From: JAGLTQ01 sp964605385
GTDB lineage: Bacteria; Pseudomonadota; Gammaproteobacteria; UBA6429; Thiohalophilaceae
NCBI GenBank assembly: GCA_964605385.1
Contig: CAZSCK010000020.1
Span: 1-39,451 of the forward strand
Direction of reading: 5' to 3'
Length of the DNA: 39,451 nucleotides
A program made the translations under genes and the position numbers. Each line of letters opens with the position of its first letter. The stretch's first letter is position 1. Shown here piece by piece: positions 16,696 through 24,816 of this stretch. The notes beneath the pieces are model-generated. The model saw only the letters and a program-made list of their open reading frames with translations, did not search any database and was not told the DNA's origin.

Positions 16696-17148
16696 ATGGA
16701 TGAAGATAAATACAGAGAAACCTACCGCACAGTTAATCCGCTGCAATGTCCGTTTGAAAAAACATTAAATTCTCGCCGTTGCCAGTGTAAGAAAATGAAA
16801 AAAATTCATTTAGCTGATCGAGAATGTGTTGGCTGTTTAGAAAAAGAAGCATGGAAAAACTGCTGTGATTTTTTAGCGTTACTCAGAAAAAGTGCAATGT
16901 TCGCATTAAAGGTGACAGAGGTTGAAGGCCCGCTACCTCATGGCAAAGAAATAAAAATTCAAAACGGCAGCATCATTGGCTTAGATAAATTATTTAATCC
17001 TGACAATGAAGATAAACCTGATATTTATAAATTATTAGAGCAAGCACTCTCTAAATATCAAACATTCGACAAATTACCACTTGATCAGCTAATGCAATCT
17101 ATTGTGCACTTCAAAGCCAGAGAGACAAGAAAAGATAAAAAGAAGTAG
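16696..17148 (+). CDS. Cysteine-rich protein of unknown function
   Basis: Starting at ATG 16696, this 150-residue protein has an N-terminal cysteine cluster: CPFEKTLNSRRCQC, then RECVGCLEKEAWKNCC. The pattern (C-x11-CxC ... CxxC ... CC) suggests a metal- or Fe-S-binding site. A longer start at TTG 16681 is possible but unsupported. The C-terminal part is charged and helical. It is likely the second gene of an operon with 16430-16669. I know no family with certainty. Confidence 0.65.
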   Translation: MDEDKYRETYRTVNPLQCPFEKTLNSRRCQCKKMKKIHLADRECVGCLEKEAWKNCCDFLALLRKSAMFALKVTEVEGPLPHGKEIKIQNGSIIGLDKLFNPDNEDKPDIYKLLEQALSKYQTFDKLPLDQLMQSIVHFKARETRKDKKK

Positions 17149-17220
17149 TTTTAACTTAAATATATCGAGCTAAAAACAAAGCAGAGTATACGTTTGAGTA
17201 AATATAGTTTGCTCCGAACC

Positions 17221-17323
17221 TGAAACAGGTAGAGTCAAATCAAGGCGCGCTAAATGCCATCCTTGGCCGCTCGACTGCCACATCCGTGTGGCAGACGGCC
17301 TTAATTTGACTCTACCTATTCCA
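17221..17323. repeat. Family B element, copy B1
   Basis: Near-perfect terminal inverted repeats: AGGTAGAGTCAAATCAAGGC at 17227-17246 matches the reverse complement of the right end (AGGTAGAGTCAAATTAAGGC) at 19 of 20. An inner palindrome CTGCCACATCCGTGTGGCAG lies in the middle. Part of the same arrangement, in reverse orientation, is at 26509-26610. There is no reading frame inside. It lies between 16696-17148 and family A copy A2. The two repeats account for most of the 17149-17517 gap. Confidence 0.75.
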
Positions 17324-17377
17324 TGTCCTCATATTAAAACTCGCCCATATATTAATCGGACAGCAATGAAATAATAT

Positions 17378-17521
17378 ATAATACGTTTTCACGGATAACG
17401 AGAAGTTAAAGAACAAGATTAAAATTAATGAGAAAGCGGAGTTCACACGTAGTGAATGAGCATTTTGAATTAGTTTTAAGCGCAGTAATTTAGCTTCTCG
17501 TTATTCGTGAAAGGGTATTAT
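17378..17521. repeat. Family A element, copy A2
   Basis: Terminal inverted repeats: the left end ATAATACGTTTTCACGGATA then ACGAGAAG matches the reverse complement of the right end (ATAATACCCTTTCACGAATA then ACGAGAAG). The core has GAAAGCGGAGTTCACA and GTGAATGAGCATTTTGAA, shared with A3 in the same orientation. The right end overlaps the stop codon of 17518-17910 (17518-17520), so the DUF2384 gene ends inside the element. Confidence 0.75.
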
Positions 17522-17910
17522 GGATTTTTGTGCCAATCGTAGGAACAGTCAAGATGACTTCTAATTTCGATAATCCCCTCCAAACCATTTTCAATAATAA
17601 TTTGTAATGGAATTTGATTATTCAATTTTTTACTACGTTGACGAATCCACATTTTTCCCATATTCGGGTTATGCGGATAAGACGTTCTTAACGCATCAGT
17701 GATACCAAGAATATGTCCTAGTCTTTCTTCTAATTCAGGAGAAACAGGAAAAGCTGTATTTTCACGATAACGACGTAAAGCCCGTGTTGGTGTTTTGTCC
17801 GGTAAAGCGATCAACGAAATTATTTCAGTAGATGACATTCCCCAACCATCCAGTATTTCCATAATACGGACGGTTAAAGCAATTTGTTCATCCTGAGTCA
17901 TATTAATCAT
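17518..17910 (-). CDS. MbcA/ParS/Xre-type antitoxin-like protein (DUF2384)
   Basis: The 130-residue protein has an N-terminal Xre-like helix-turn-helix (MEILDGWGMSSTEIISLI and ALPDKTPTRALRRYRE). Then comes the DUF2384 part: RLGHILGITDALRTSYPHNP, MGKMWIRQRSKKLNNQIPLQ and GLEGIIEIRSHLDCSYDW. These usually pair with RES-domain toxins, encoded next to them. No RES-like gene lies on either side here, so it is an orphan regulator or antitoxin. It would bind DNA or dimerise through DUF2384. The start is ATG 17910 with GAGG about six bases upstream. Confidence 0.85.
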   Translation of the reverse strand: MINMTQDEQIALTVRIMEILDGWGMSSTEIISLIALPDKTPTRALRRYRENTAFPVSPELEERLGHILGITDALRTSYPHNPNMGKMWIRQRSKKLNNQIPLQIIIENGLEGIIEIRSHLDCSYDWHKNP

Positions 17911-18043
17911 TCTCTACCTCAAATCTATTCTATAAACGTAATAAACCTACAAACTACCTGATAATTATATCCAGCGTTAAATCATTCCTCATTTATTGTA
18001 CAATAACGGCTAACAATTTACTTTTATTACTTGAGGCTACAGC

Positions 18044-18352
18044 GTGTCAGAAACAGTAAAAATTGCTGATTTAAATGATGTAAAACAAGGAAAAATGTTC
18101 CGAGCGAAAATTAATGACAGTGTTATTTTACTGGCAAATATTGAAAATGAAATATTTGCCATTGATGACATGTGTACACATGAAGATGCTTCACTTTATA
18201 AAGGCGCGCTAAAAGGTTTTTGTGTTGAGTGTCCACTGCATGGCAGTCATTTTGATTTTCGTACTGGAAAACCAGATGGTGACCCTGCAACCGTTGCAGT
18301 CAAAAAATATAAAGTAGAAATAAAAAATGACGAGATATTTATTTTTTTATAA
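18044..18352 (+). CDS. Rieske-type 2Fe-2S ferredoxin
   Basis: This 102-residue single-domain Rieske protein carries both cluster motifs: CTH (C44, H46) and CPLH (C63, H66), then GSHFDFRTGKPDG. It starts at GTG 18044 with GAGG eight bases upstream. Such small Rieske ferredoxins hand electrons to oxygenases or work like NirD; no oxygenase or nitrite reductase partner is nearby. It lies convergent with the FliB-like operon, which begins (3' end) at the next base. Confidence 0.92.
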   Translation: MSETVKIADLNDVKQGKMFRAKINDSVILLANIENEIFAIDDMCTHEDASLYKGALKGFCVECPLHGSHFDFRTGKPDGDPATVAVKKYKVEIKNDEIFIFL

Positions 18353-19609
18353 TTAATAAAGTCGAATAAATGCAGGTGAGAAATCAAAGTTCATCATCGT
18401 TTGTTCCGATAAAGCATTATAAACCACTTTCAAAAACTCAAGATTTTGATCAATGTTTCGGGCAAAGTTATACATGATATAAACAATTCTTTGTTTAACC
18501 TGATGCAATTCTATTTTTTCTTCAGCAATGTCCAAATATATTAATGTTCGTAAAATCGAAGTTCGAACCAGTAGCATTTGAATATAAGTAAAAGGATCCG
18601 GCATGGTTACAAACCATTCACGATAGAGACAGTTGAGTATATAACGTGTGATCGCCTTATCAATATATTGCTTATTTTTATTGTCTATTGCGGAACTAAT
18701 TTCAACTAATTTCTCTGAAAGTACCTCAGCAACATTATCATTTTGTTTAGTATATTTATTAATTGTTTTCTCATAAAGCTGGCTAATATTTTCATCATTC
18801 GCTTGTTGTAACTTAATCGATAATATTGAATGTACGACAACCATGCTAAGTGGTGAACTTGCATCATATTCTTTTATAAAAACATCCAGCTTTGATACAA
18901 TTTTATCTTCCGATAGATCTTTTAATGCCGCCTCAATCCAACCTTCATCAGGTTTAGAACAGTCTCTGTGATAAAAATCTGATATTTTATGTGCTAAATT
19001 TGCCATTACATATAAACGTGTTTCAAGCTCTTCTTTTTCATTCGCCATAATATGCATTAAGTTTTCGCGGACAAGATTAAAGTTTTCAGAGTAGGCATCA
19101 TCATCTAAATCTAATAACTCACGCCGAATAGGATAATTTTTACTTCGAGGAAGATCTGAAGTTTTAAAACGTTTAAGTTTTAACGGTGTTTTGTCATCAA
19201 TGCAATTTCGGACCACTTCTGGGCAGGATAAAGCTCCACTTAATTCAACAGTATCTCCACAGCGAGAAATCACACGAGGAAACATCGTGCAAACATTACC
19301 TAAAACAGTAACCCCATGTTTTGCATGAATAGAACATAAACCCTTGTCATCTAACATGCCACAGTAGCCATTTACCCCCATACGAATAAAAGCATAGTCA
19401 TAATCACTGGTTATTGAATTTTCATTTAGATGAACATATTGTTCAAACATACTCTTTTCAGCATCATCTTTAGATATTACTGATTTTAATAAATCAAAAT
19501 GTTCATGATCGAGTTTAACTTCCCAGTTACGACAACAGGTATCTTCACATTCACCGCCTAAGCAGGAAAAACCTGAAAAATATGATGGTGTCTTATATGA
19601 TATTGACAT
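18353..19609 (-). CDS. FliB-like cysteine-cluster lysine N-methylase
   Basis: This 418-residue protein opens with SYFSGFSCLGGECEDTCCRN, the C-x4-C-x3-CC pattern (C16, C21, C25, C26) of the FliB family and the YkgJ superfamily. Further cysteine blocks (YCGMLDDKGLCSIH, NVCTMFPR, ALSCPEVVRNC) complete the family pattern; the C-terminal part is helical. FliB methylates lysines on flagellin in Salmonella. No flagellar gene is visible here, so its target may differ. Its ATG shares one base with the stop of the M99 gene (TAATG), so it is tightly coupled as the last gene of the M15-M99 operon. Confidence 0.85.
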   Translation of the reverse strand: MSISYKTPSYFSGFSCLGGECEDTCCRNWEVKLDHEHFDLLKSVISKDDAEKSMFEQYVHLNENSITSDYDYAFIRMGVNGYCGMLDDKGLCSIHAKHGVTVLGNVCTMFPRVISRCGDTVELSGALSCPEVVRNCIDDKTPLKLKRFKTSDLPRSKNYPIRRELLDLDDDAYSENFNLVRENLMHIMANEKEELETRLYVMANLAHKISDFYHRDCSKPDEGWIEAALKDLSEDKIVSKLDVFIKEYDASSPLSMVVVHSILSIKLQQANDENISQLYEKTINKYTKQNDNVAEVLSEKLVEISSAIDNKNKQYIDKAITRYILNCLYREWFVTMPDPFTYIQMLLVRTSILRTLIYLDIAEEKIELHQVKQRIVYIMYNFARNIDQNLEFLKVVYNALSEQTMMNFDFSPAFIRLY

Positions 19610-20979
19610 TATAATCTTGAAGAAGAGATATGCTTTGAACCCAGATAATTCATACTAAGGGGTTGTTTGTTTTGAGAATCAATAAAATTAACCAGTATCA
19701 TACCGCTAAATTTACTCCCTTTATAAAACTCAACGCGGAATATCCGTTCATTTTTATCAATTGAAAATCGAGACCTGATTTGTTTACGCTTAATAAGCAG
19801 ACCATTTTCATTCACCCTGCCTCGTTTAGAATAGCCAATAATATTAACACGATAATCATTCTCGGCTAAAATACGAAAGTGTTGTTCTACATTAACTTTA
19901 TCACCTATATTTATTTTTTTATTTTCCCCATCAATCTCTATATTCAGTGAATTTAAACTGTAGTCATAATCAAAGTATTGTGGCTTGAGTGAGGTGACAT
20001 AACGGTTACCATAACGGACTCGTATTGTTTTGTTGGTTTTTATGACCGCAATTAAAGGGTTATTCTTTTTATATTTTAAAGATGAGTGTTTTTTTAAGGG
20101 CACATAATTTAAATAACGCCGCGCTTTTTCCACGTCAAGATTTATTCGGTTATCATATAAAGATATTTTAAGATTATTTCCTATTTGTTTGGCAACATTT
20201 GTTCGTGTCATTTGGAAATCACGCTTATACTCTATACCCAACTCATTCATAAAACCTTCAACAGCTAAAAGATGGTAGTAAGTTCGCTCATAAGTTAAAA
20301 AGCTTTTACTTGCTTCAACAGCAAAGGCAGGCCGATTATTTTTAATGGAAAAATAGGTTAATGATTTCTCCATTTCAACATCACCTTTTTTTGTTTCAGT
20401 GTTTTTCACATAAAAGAATTTACTTTTTCTACGTAGTTGCTTGTTAATATGTTTTTGAACATTAGTAGCAATTTTTGACAACTCACCAAACCTTGCAATA
20501 TCTATATTTTCCTGATCGATAATAATACTTTGACCCCAGCGACTGGGATTATGCATTCTGTTAATATATTTCTTTTTATAAAAACCACTACCATCATGTA
20601 AATTCACAACAACATCAACATCCTTACTCAATATTATTTTTTTTATTTTTTGCACTTCCGCAAACTCAGGATCTTTTTTAGAAAGGATATTAAACTTACG
20701 ATTCATATCGCCATGAACCCCCCGGCTACGCCTGATAATACTTTCAAAATTAAGATTAGGTACAACCCATAAGCTGCCTGTTTTTACTTTATAGTTTGTC
20801 ACCAACATTGATGCTGCAGTGAACCCACCCGGCTCATCACCTTGAATGCCGCCAATCACCAGCAAAGTAGGCCCGGGAACTCCTGATTCTATTTTGTGTA
20901 AGGAGAAACGTAAGGGCTCTGCAGAAACAAACTGACTAAGAGAAAAAACAATAAATGTAAGATAGATTTTCATCCCCAT
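19609..20979 (-). CDS. M99 carboxypeptidase, Csd4-like peptidoglycan peptidase
   Basis: The start is set at ATG 20979, one base after the M15 stop; an open frame runs 29 codons further upstream but has no role. The 456-residue protein has a signal peptide (1-20, cut after SA). It carries VIGGIQGDEPGG with Q46 and E49, and NLHDGSG with H128; E222 lies in AFAVEASKSF. These are the numbers I recall for the zinc ligands and general base of H. pylori Csd4, a D,L-carboxypeptidase that trims tripeptides to dipeptides and gives cells curvature. The Gln ligand in place of His is the M99 hallmark. Beyond the peptidase comes a beta-rich region (about 280-456) resembling the accessory domains of Csd4. 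Confidence 0.88.
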   Translation of the reverse strand: MGMKIYLTFIVFSLSQFVSAEPLRFSLHKIESGVPGPTLLVIGGIQGDEPGGFTAASMLVTNYKVKTGSLWVVPNLNFESIIRRSRGVHGDMNRKFNILSKKDPEFAEVQKIKKIILSKDVDVVVNLHDGSGFYKKKYINRMHNPSRWGQSIIIDQENIDIARFGELSKIATNVQKHINKQLRRKSKFFYVKNTETKKGDVEMEKSLTYFSIKNNRPAFAVEASKSFLTYERTYYHLLAVEGFMNELGIEYKRDFQMTRTNVAKQIGNNLKISLYDNRINLDVEKARRYLNYVPLKKHSSLKYKKNNPLIAVIKTNKTIRVRYGNRYVTSLKPQYFDYDYSLNSLNIEIDGENKKINIGDKVNVEQHFRILAENDYRVNIIGYSKRGRVNENGLLIKRKQIRSRFSIDKNERIFRVEFYKGSKFSGMILVNFIDSQNKQPLSMNYLGSKHISSSRL

Positions 20980-20980
20980 C

Positions 20981-21850
20981 TCACACCACCTTAATATGCC
21001 AGGGTTCATAACGCACTCCAACCTGGTTATTTTTTGTATAACGCAGATCAACATATTTAAGTTCAATCAAGCGTTTATATTCTTTTGTTTCAGAAAATTT
21101 AGAGGTGAAATTAAACTTGCCGAAACCTTTTTTACCTACATCAAAATCACCTATGCCGTGGTATGAATGTCCGGGTGGAGCAAGTGAACGAGAAGCTAAA
21201 GAAAGATTGCCGTTGCTTGATTCAAGCTTGGATAAAAAAAGTTGAAACTGTTTAACAACACTGCGAACCCCCGAGGTTAATATAAGGTCAGGGCCAACAT
21301 CTTTTTTAAGCTGGGAAAATTTAGTTACTGCATCACCTTGAAATAAATAATGGCCACTACCTGAAATTTTAATCGTTTCTTCTTTATCTATTTTCGAAGT
21401 CAGTTCTTTAATTACTTTGCTTCCATAAAAGCCATATTTATGTGCATCGAAGAAAAACATCTCATCAATAAAGGCAAGTTCTTCTTTTGTAAAACGTCCA
21501 ATTTCAGGATAACGACGTGCATAAAGAAGCATATCGTCAAAACTAATCAAATTAAAATTTGCATAACCAATGAATTTTTTAACCCGTAAGATTTTTTTAA
21601 ATGTTGTTCGAAAAGTAGCCTGTTTTTCTTTTGTTAAAAAAATATCTTTAGAAGATGTCTGATCGAAATTTTTTACTTTTTGCAGGTTATCTCGTACCGC
21701 TAACTCATGCTCTAACTGAATTAATTCAGAACTTACTTTTTTTAACTTTTCAGGTTGATCCCGGTCAATTAATAAAATACCCGCCGTCCCCGTCAATAAC
21801 GTAGCCGCACCTGCTTTTAAGATATTTCTTCGTTTTAAATCAAAGCTCAT
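20981..21850 (-). CDS. Tat-exported M15-like (VanY-type) peptidase
   Basis: The start at ATG 21850 gives a classical twin-arginine signal (LKRRNILKAGAATLLTGTAG, R7-R8). An upstream start 18 codons earlier is unlikely. The mature 289-residue product ends with an LAS-type metallopeptidase domain: TSGVRSVVKQFQLF (R196), PPGHSYHGIGDFDVG (H228, H231, D237) and YEPWHIKV (E282, H285). The spacing HxxGxxD is one residue shorter than the usual HxxGxAxD of VanY, so the exact subfamily is uncertain. It probably cuts D-Ala-containing peptidoglycan stems. It is the first gene of the M15-M99-FliB operon, with a one-base gap to the next. Confidence 0.8.
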   Translation of the reverse strand: MSFDLKRRNILKAGAATLLTGTAGILLIDRDQPEKLKKVSSELIQLEHELAVRDNLQKVKNFDQTSSKDIFLTKEKQATFRTTFKKILRVKKFIGYANFNLISFDDMLLYARRYPEIGRFTKEELAFIDEMFFFDAHKYGFYGSKVIKELTSKIDKEETIKISGSGHYLFQGDAVTKFSQLKKDVGPDLILTSGVRSVVKQFQLFLSKLESSNGNLSLASRSLAPPGHSYHGIGDFDVGKKGFGKFNFTSKFSETKEYKRLIELKYVDLRYTKNNQVGVRYEPWHIKVV

Positions 21851-22010
21851 ATTACGATCCGTATTAACACCTACAACTGAAAGGGGATTGTCACCCCATA
21901 ACAAATTATTTTTTACTTTAATAGTGCATTTGCCTATTTACGTATTACACTTACATTTAAGCACAATTAACTATCTCACAGATGGCACAAGTAAGCCATA
22001 TTATAAAAAT

Positions 22011-22316
22011 ATGTCATATACACTTATTCATCAGTTTAATACGCAACATGCCCATTTTGAATTTACAGGAAATTTTAAGAGCAAAACAGTGACATGGGAT
22101 ACGAATTTTTTCACCCTGGAGGGCTTTCTCACAAAAGAAAATAGTAAAGACACAAATTTGAAACAATTTATCGATATAACACCTGTTCGAACTGGTGTTA
22201 TGAAGTTAACCGTTGTACTAAAAATTAACGAAGTGAATAATCCAAGCATTCAAAAGATGATGATAATGATCAAACAATATAAAGAACTATCCCTTGGTCG
22301 ACATGAATATGGATAA
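22011..22316 (+). CDS. Small protein of unknown function
   Basis: ATG 22011 starts a 101-residue protein without signal peptide, with sequence like SYTLIHQFNTQHAHFEF and ITPVRTGVMKLTVVLKI. An upstream extension to 21888 exists but its first part is hydrophobic and runs through the promoter region, so I reject it. It lies divergent from the M15 operon and 32 bases before the HTH-ferredoxin reductase gene, so it may share that operon. It contains the near-palindrome AACACCTGTTCGAACTGGTG at about 22178 within the coding sequence. I recognise no family. Confidence 0.55.
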   Translation: MSYTLIHQFNTQHAHFEFTGNFKSKTVTWDTNFFTLEGFLTKENSKDTNLKQFIDITPVRTGVMKLTVVLKINEVNNPSIQKMMIMIKQYKELSLGRHEYG

Positions 22317-22348
22317 TTTTATCGCACATTAAATAAGGACTCACTACT

Positions 22349-23827
22349 ATGCCCAGACTCATTTCTCTCTCTCGTGCGGCAAAACTTGTTGGATTATCTC
22401 GTGGTGCATTACAAAAAAAAGTGCATGATCTTGAACTGGAAAGCTTTGAAGGACAAGTCAACCTTAATGATATTGAACTGTTGTTTCCAGATGCGGAACT
22501 TGAAGATAATCATATTATTGAAGATTTAGAAAGAATTGTTGAGCAAGCTCTGAAAAAAGCACATGGCGCAAAACTGGCTAAACTTTTAACTCCTGATCCT
22601 TATACTTTAGCAGCAAGACTGCAAACAATCACAAAAGAACATGCTCGTTCAAAATCACAGGTGAAAGATTTCATTGATTTTTTTTCAAAATTACAATCTC
22701 AAATTAGTCAATTATCTACCACATCAAACAAGCCTCATCTCTTTGAAGACTTAAACAACTGGATTGTCGATGCTATTGACAAAATTCAAACGCCTGAAGT
22801 AAAACTCACACCATTATTAGAAAAAGATACCGTGCTCCGTGTAATGGCTGCACAAGTTCACATTAAAAATACCGGACATGAATTTTTTGTTGAAGGTACT
22901 AATAGTATCCTTGAGGCTGGTTTAAGTGCTGGTTTAGCTTTAAATTATGGTTGCAGTAATGGTAACTGCGGAAATTGCAAAGCAAAACTACTATCGGGTG
23001 AAATTAAAAAGATCAAACCACATGACTATGTTTTTTCTGAAAGAGAGAAATTACAAAACTATTTTTTATGTTGCTCAAATACAGCTATTACGGAAATTGA
23101 AATAGAGGCTGATGAGGCAGGTAGTGAAAAAGATATCCCGCAACAAAAAATCGCAGCTAAAGTTAAAAAAATCGACAACCTCTCTGATGAGGTGCTTATT
23201 TTAAATTTAAAAACACCACGCACTAATCGCCTGCGTTTTCTTGCCGGACAAAATGTTATTTTAAGTCGTGCTGACTTACCACCATTAGAAATTCCTATTG
23301 CAAGCTGCCCTTGTGATGACATGAATATTCAATTCCACATACCTTACGATGACACCAATCACTTTATCAATTATGTTTCAACAGAATTAAAAAACTCTGA
23401 TTCCATCCATATAGAAGGCCCAACAGGATCATTTGTGCTTGATGAAGATGCAAACAATGCCATTATTTTTATTACCTTTGATACGGGCTTTGCGCCGATA
23501 AAAAGTTTAATAGAGCATGCGGTCACACTTGAACATGCAGAATTTATACATCTGTACTGGTTACATACGGAAGAAAAGCCTTATATGCATAATCAGTGTC
23601 GAGCATGGGTCGATGCTTTAGATAACTTTAAGTATGAACAACAACAATGTGATATTCCAGATGAAAAGAACTTAGAGGAAAAATTAGATAATTTAATAAA
23701 GGAATATAAAGATTTCTCAGATAAGAAAATTTACATCTGTGGTACAGAAAAAATGGTCAAAAAAACCCAACAAATTTTACTTAACCATCATGCTGATAAA
23801 GACGGTATAAAAATACAAAGTCTTTAA
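22349..23827 (+). CDS. HTH-like + 2Fe-2S ferredoxin + ferredoxin-reductase fusion
   Basis: Three parts can be read in the 492-residue protein. An N-terminal HTH-like segment (1-45: LISLSRAAKLVGLSRGALQK, MerR/excisionase style) leads to a helical linker (45-160). A plant-type ferredoxin domain (165-255) has CSNGNCGNC (C202, C207, C210) and C241/C242. An FNR-like reductase follows (260-492): the usual RxYS flavin motif is replaced by IPIASCP, but TFDTGFAPIKS and YICGTEKMV are kept. Oxidoreductases with this tail move electrons from NAD(P)H to a [2Fe-2S] centre; the weak flavin motif is odd. An N-terminal HTH is unusual for such a reductase. I infer a redox-sensing or redox-output regulator, unproven. 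Confidence 0.8.
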   Translation: MPRLISLSRAAKLVGLSRGALQKKVHDLELESFEGQVNLNDIELLFPDAELEDNHIIEDLERIVEQALKKAHGAKLAKLLTPDPYTLAARLQTITKEHARSKSQVKDFIDFFSKLQSQISQLSTTSNKPHLFEDLNNWIVDAIDKIQTPEVKLTPLLEKDTVLRVMAAQVHIKNTGHEFFVEGTNSILEAGLSAGLALNYGCSNGNCGNCKAKLLSGEIKKIKPHDYVFSEREKLQNYFLCCSNTAITEIEIEADEAGSEKDIPQQKIAAKVKKIDNLSDEVLILNLKTPRTNRLRFLAGQNVILSRADLPPLEIPIASCPCDDMNIQFHIPYDDTNHFINYVSTELKNSDSIHIEGPTGSFVLDEDANNAIIFITFDTGFAPIKSLIEHAVTLEHAEFIHLYWLHTEEKPYMHNQCRAWVDALDNFKYEQQQCDIPDEKNLEEKLDNLIKEYKDFSDKKIYICGTEKMVKKTQQILLNHHADKDGIKIQSL

Positions 23828-24135
23828 CCTTTCTCTTTCTCTTTCTCTTCATCTTCACCTATCCAGCCTTCAAGTGCACTCATGATTTTTCGTGCTTGAT
23901 CTTTACTGGAGATATTAAATTTTGACTTAAATTGATATTCACCATTACGTTTTTGATAACGGCGAATACTGTACTTATCCGGACCAAACTCACCTTTGGT
24001 TCTATTTAAGTCCTGATACTTAAAGATAATGGTTGACCAGGCACCGCGAGTTAAAATAACTTTATCCAGTTCTCTGGATACCAACTCACCACCATCTTCA
24101 TAATTTACTGTAAGTTCGTCAATCTCGGTTGCCAT
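23824..24135 (-). CDS. Conserved small protein of unknown function
   Basis: The start is set at ATG 24135 with GGAG nine bases upstream; a TTG two codons earlier is less likely. The 103-residue protein (TEIDELTVNYEDGGELVSRE, then LTRGAWSTIIFKYQDLNR) reads as a beta-rich fold with a charged Glu/Lys C-terminal tail. It overlaps the previous gene's end by four bases, convergently. The pattern looks like one of the small conserved proteins of sulfur-oxidising and related gammaproteobacteria; no function is known to me. Confidence 0.65.
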   Translation of the reverse strand: MATEIDELTVNYEDGGELVSRELDKVILTRGAWSTIIFKYQDLNRTKGEFGPDKYSIRRYQKRNGEYQFKSKFNISSKDQARKIMSALEGWIGEDEEKEKEKG

Positions 24136-24251
24136 ATGCAAGTACTCCTAATATATTTAAAATGCTAATAAATCTGATTATAACTAAAAATATTACTCTA
24201 CAACAAACTAAATACTGGCTATGCTGCCTGAAAGACATAAAAGGAGTATTT

Positions 24252-24638
24252 ATGCGTATATTACACACCATGATTCGAGTTATTGACCTTAAAAAATCAA
24301 TAAAATTTTATACCGATATATTAGGCATGAATTTATTACGTCAGAAAGATTATCCAGATGGAAAGTTCACTTTAGCTTTCGTCGGTTATGGAAATGAATC
24401 TAACGAAGCTGTAATCGAACTTACCCATAACTGGGATACGAAAACCTATGATATGGGTAATGCCTTTGGCCATATCGCAATAGAAGTTGATGATGTATAC
24501 AAAGCCTGTGCAGCAATGAAAAAAAGTGGCGGGGAAATTATACGTGATGCAGGCCCGATGAATGCTGGTGCGACCATTATTGCCTTTATAGAAGATCCAG
24601 ATGGCTACCAAATTGAACTCCTTGGTAAAAAGGAATAG
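24252..24638 (+). CDS. gloA: Glyoxalase I (lactoylglutathione lyase)
   Basis: ATG 24252 follows AAGGAG at a good distance, so I reject the longer frame from 24129. The 128-residue protein matches GloA, which converts the methylglyoxal-glutathione hemithioacetal to S-lactoylglutathione. The metal ligands fall at the classical positions: H5, E56, H74 and E122 (LHTMIRV, VIELTHNW, GHIAIEV, GYQIELL). Its length is that of the Ni-dependent bacterial form. The MBL hydrolase at 6330-7043 could be the second enzyme of the pathway. Confidence 0.95.
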   Translation: MRILHTMIRVIDLKKSIKFYTDILGMNLLRQKDYPDGKFTLAFVGYGNESNEAVIELTHNWDTKTYDMGNAFGHIAIEVDDVYKACAAMKKSGGEIIRDAGPMNAGATIIAFIEDPDGYQIELLGKKE

Positions 24639-24694
24639 AACTAAACTTCAATTCTGAAGACTAACAGCTATAGATGCATTTTAAATAGGGTATC

Positions 24695-24799
24695 GTCAGC
24701 AATAAAAAAGAGCCTTATTATAAAGAATTATTACAAACGGCCGATATAAATAGTATAAAAGAAATCATAGCCACATCAAAAAATTATTTTACTGAATAA
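24695..24799 (+). other. Possible coding remnant before the acetolactate synthase gene
   Basis: A short open frame reads SNKKEPYYKELLQTADINSI and on to a TAA at 24797, a sensible charged helical sequence, but it lacks any start codon (TAG just upstream). It may be the C-terminus of a lost gene. Nothing else is recognisable between gloA and the next gene. Confidence 0.3.
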
Positions 24800-24816
24800 A
24801 TGGAGCATGTCAGCCA

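Noticed and set aside
17149..17910. Complete RES/Xre toxin-antitoxin pair
   Set aside because: Only the DUF2384 partner is present; the flanks contain repeats and unrelated genes, no RES motif.
21888..22010. N-terminal extension of the small gene at 22011
   Set aside because: The extension runs through the divergent promoter region and has no ribosome site; the ATG at 22011 is preferred.
22178..22199. Near-palindrome AACACCTGTTCGAACTGGTG
   Set aside because: It lies inside coding sequence, has mismatches at two positions and is explained by codons.
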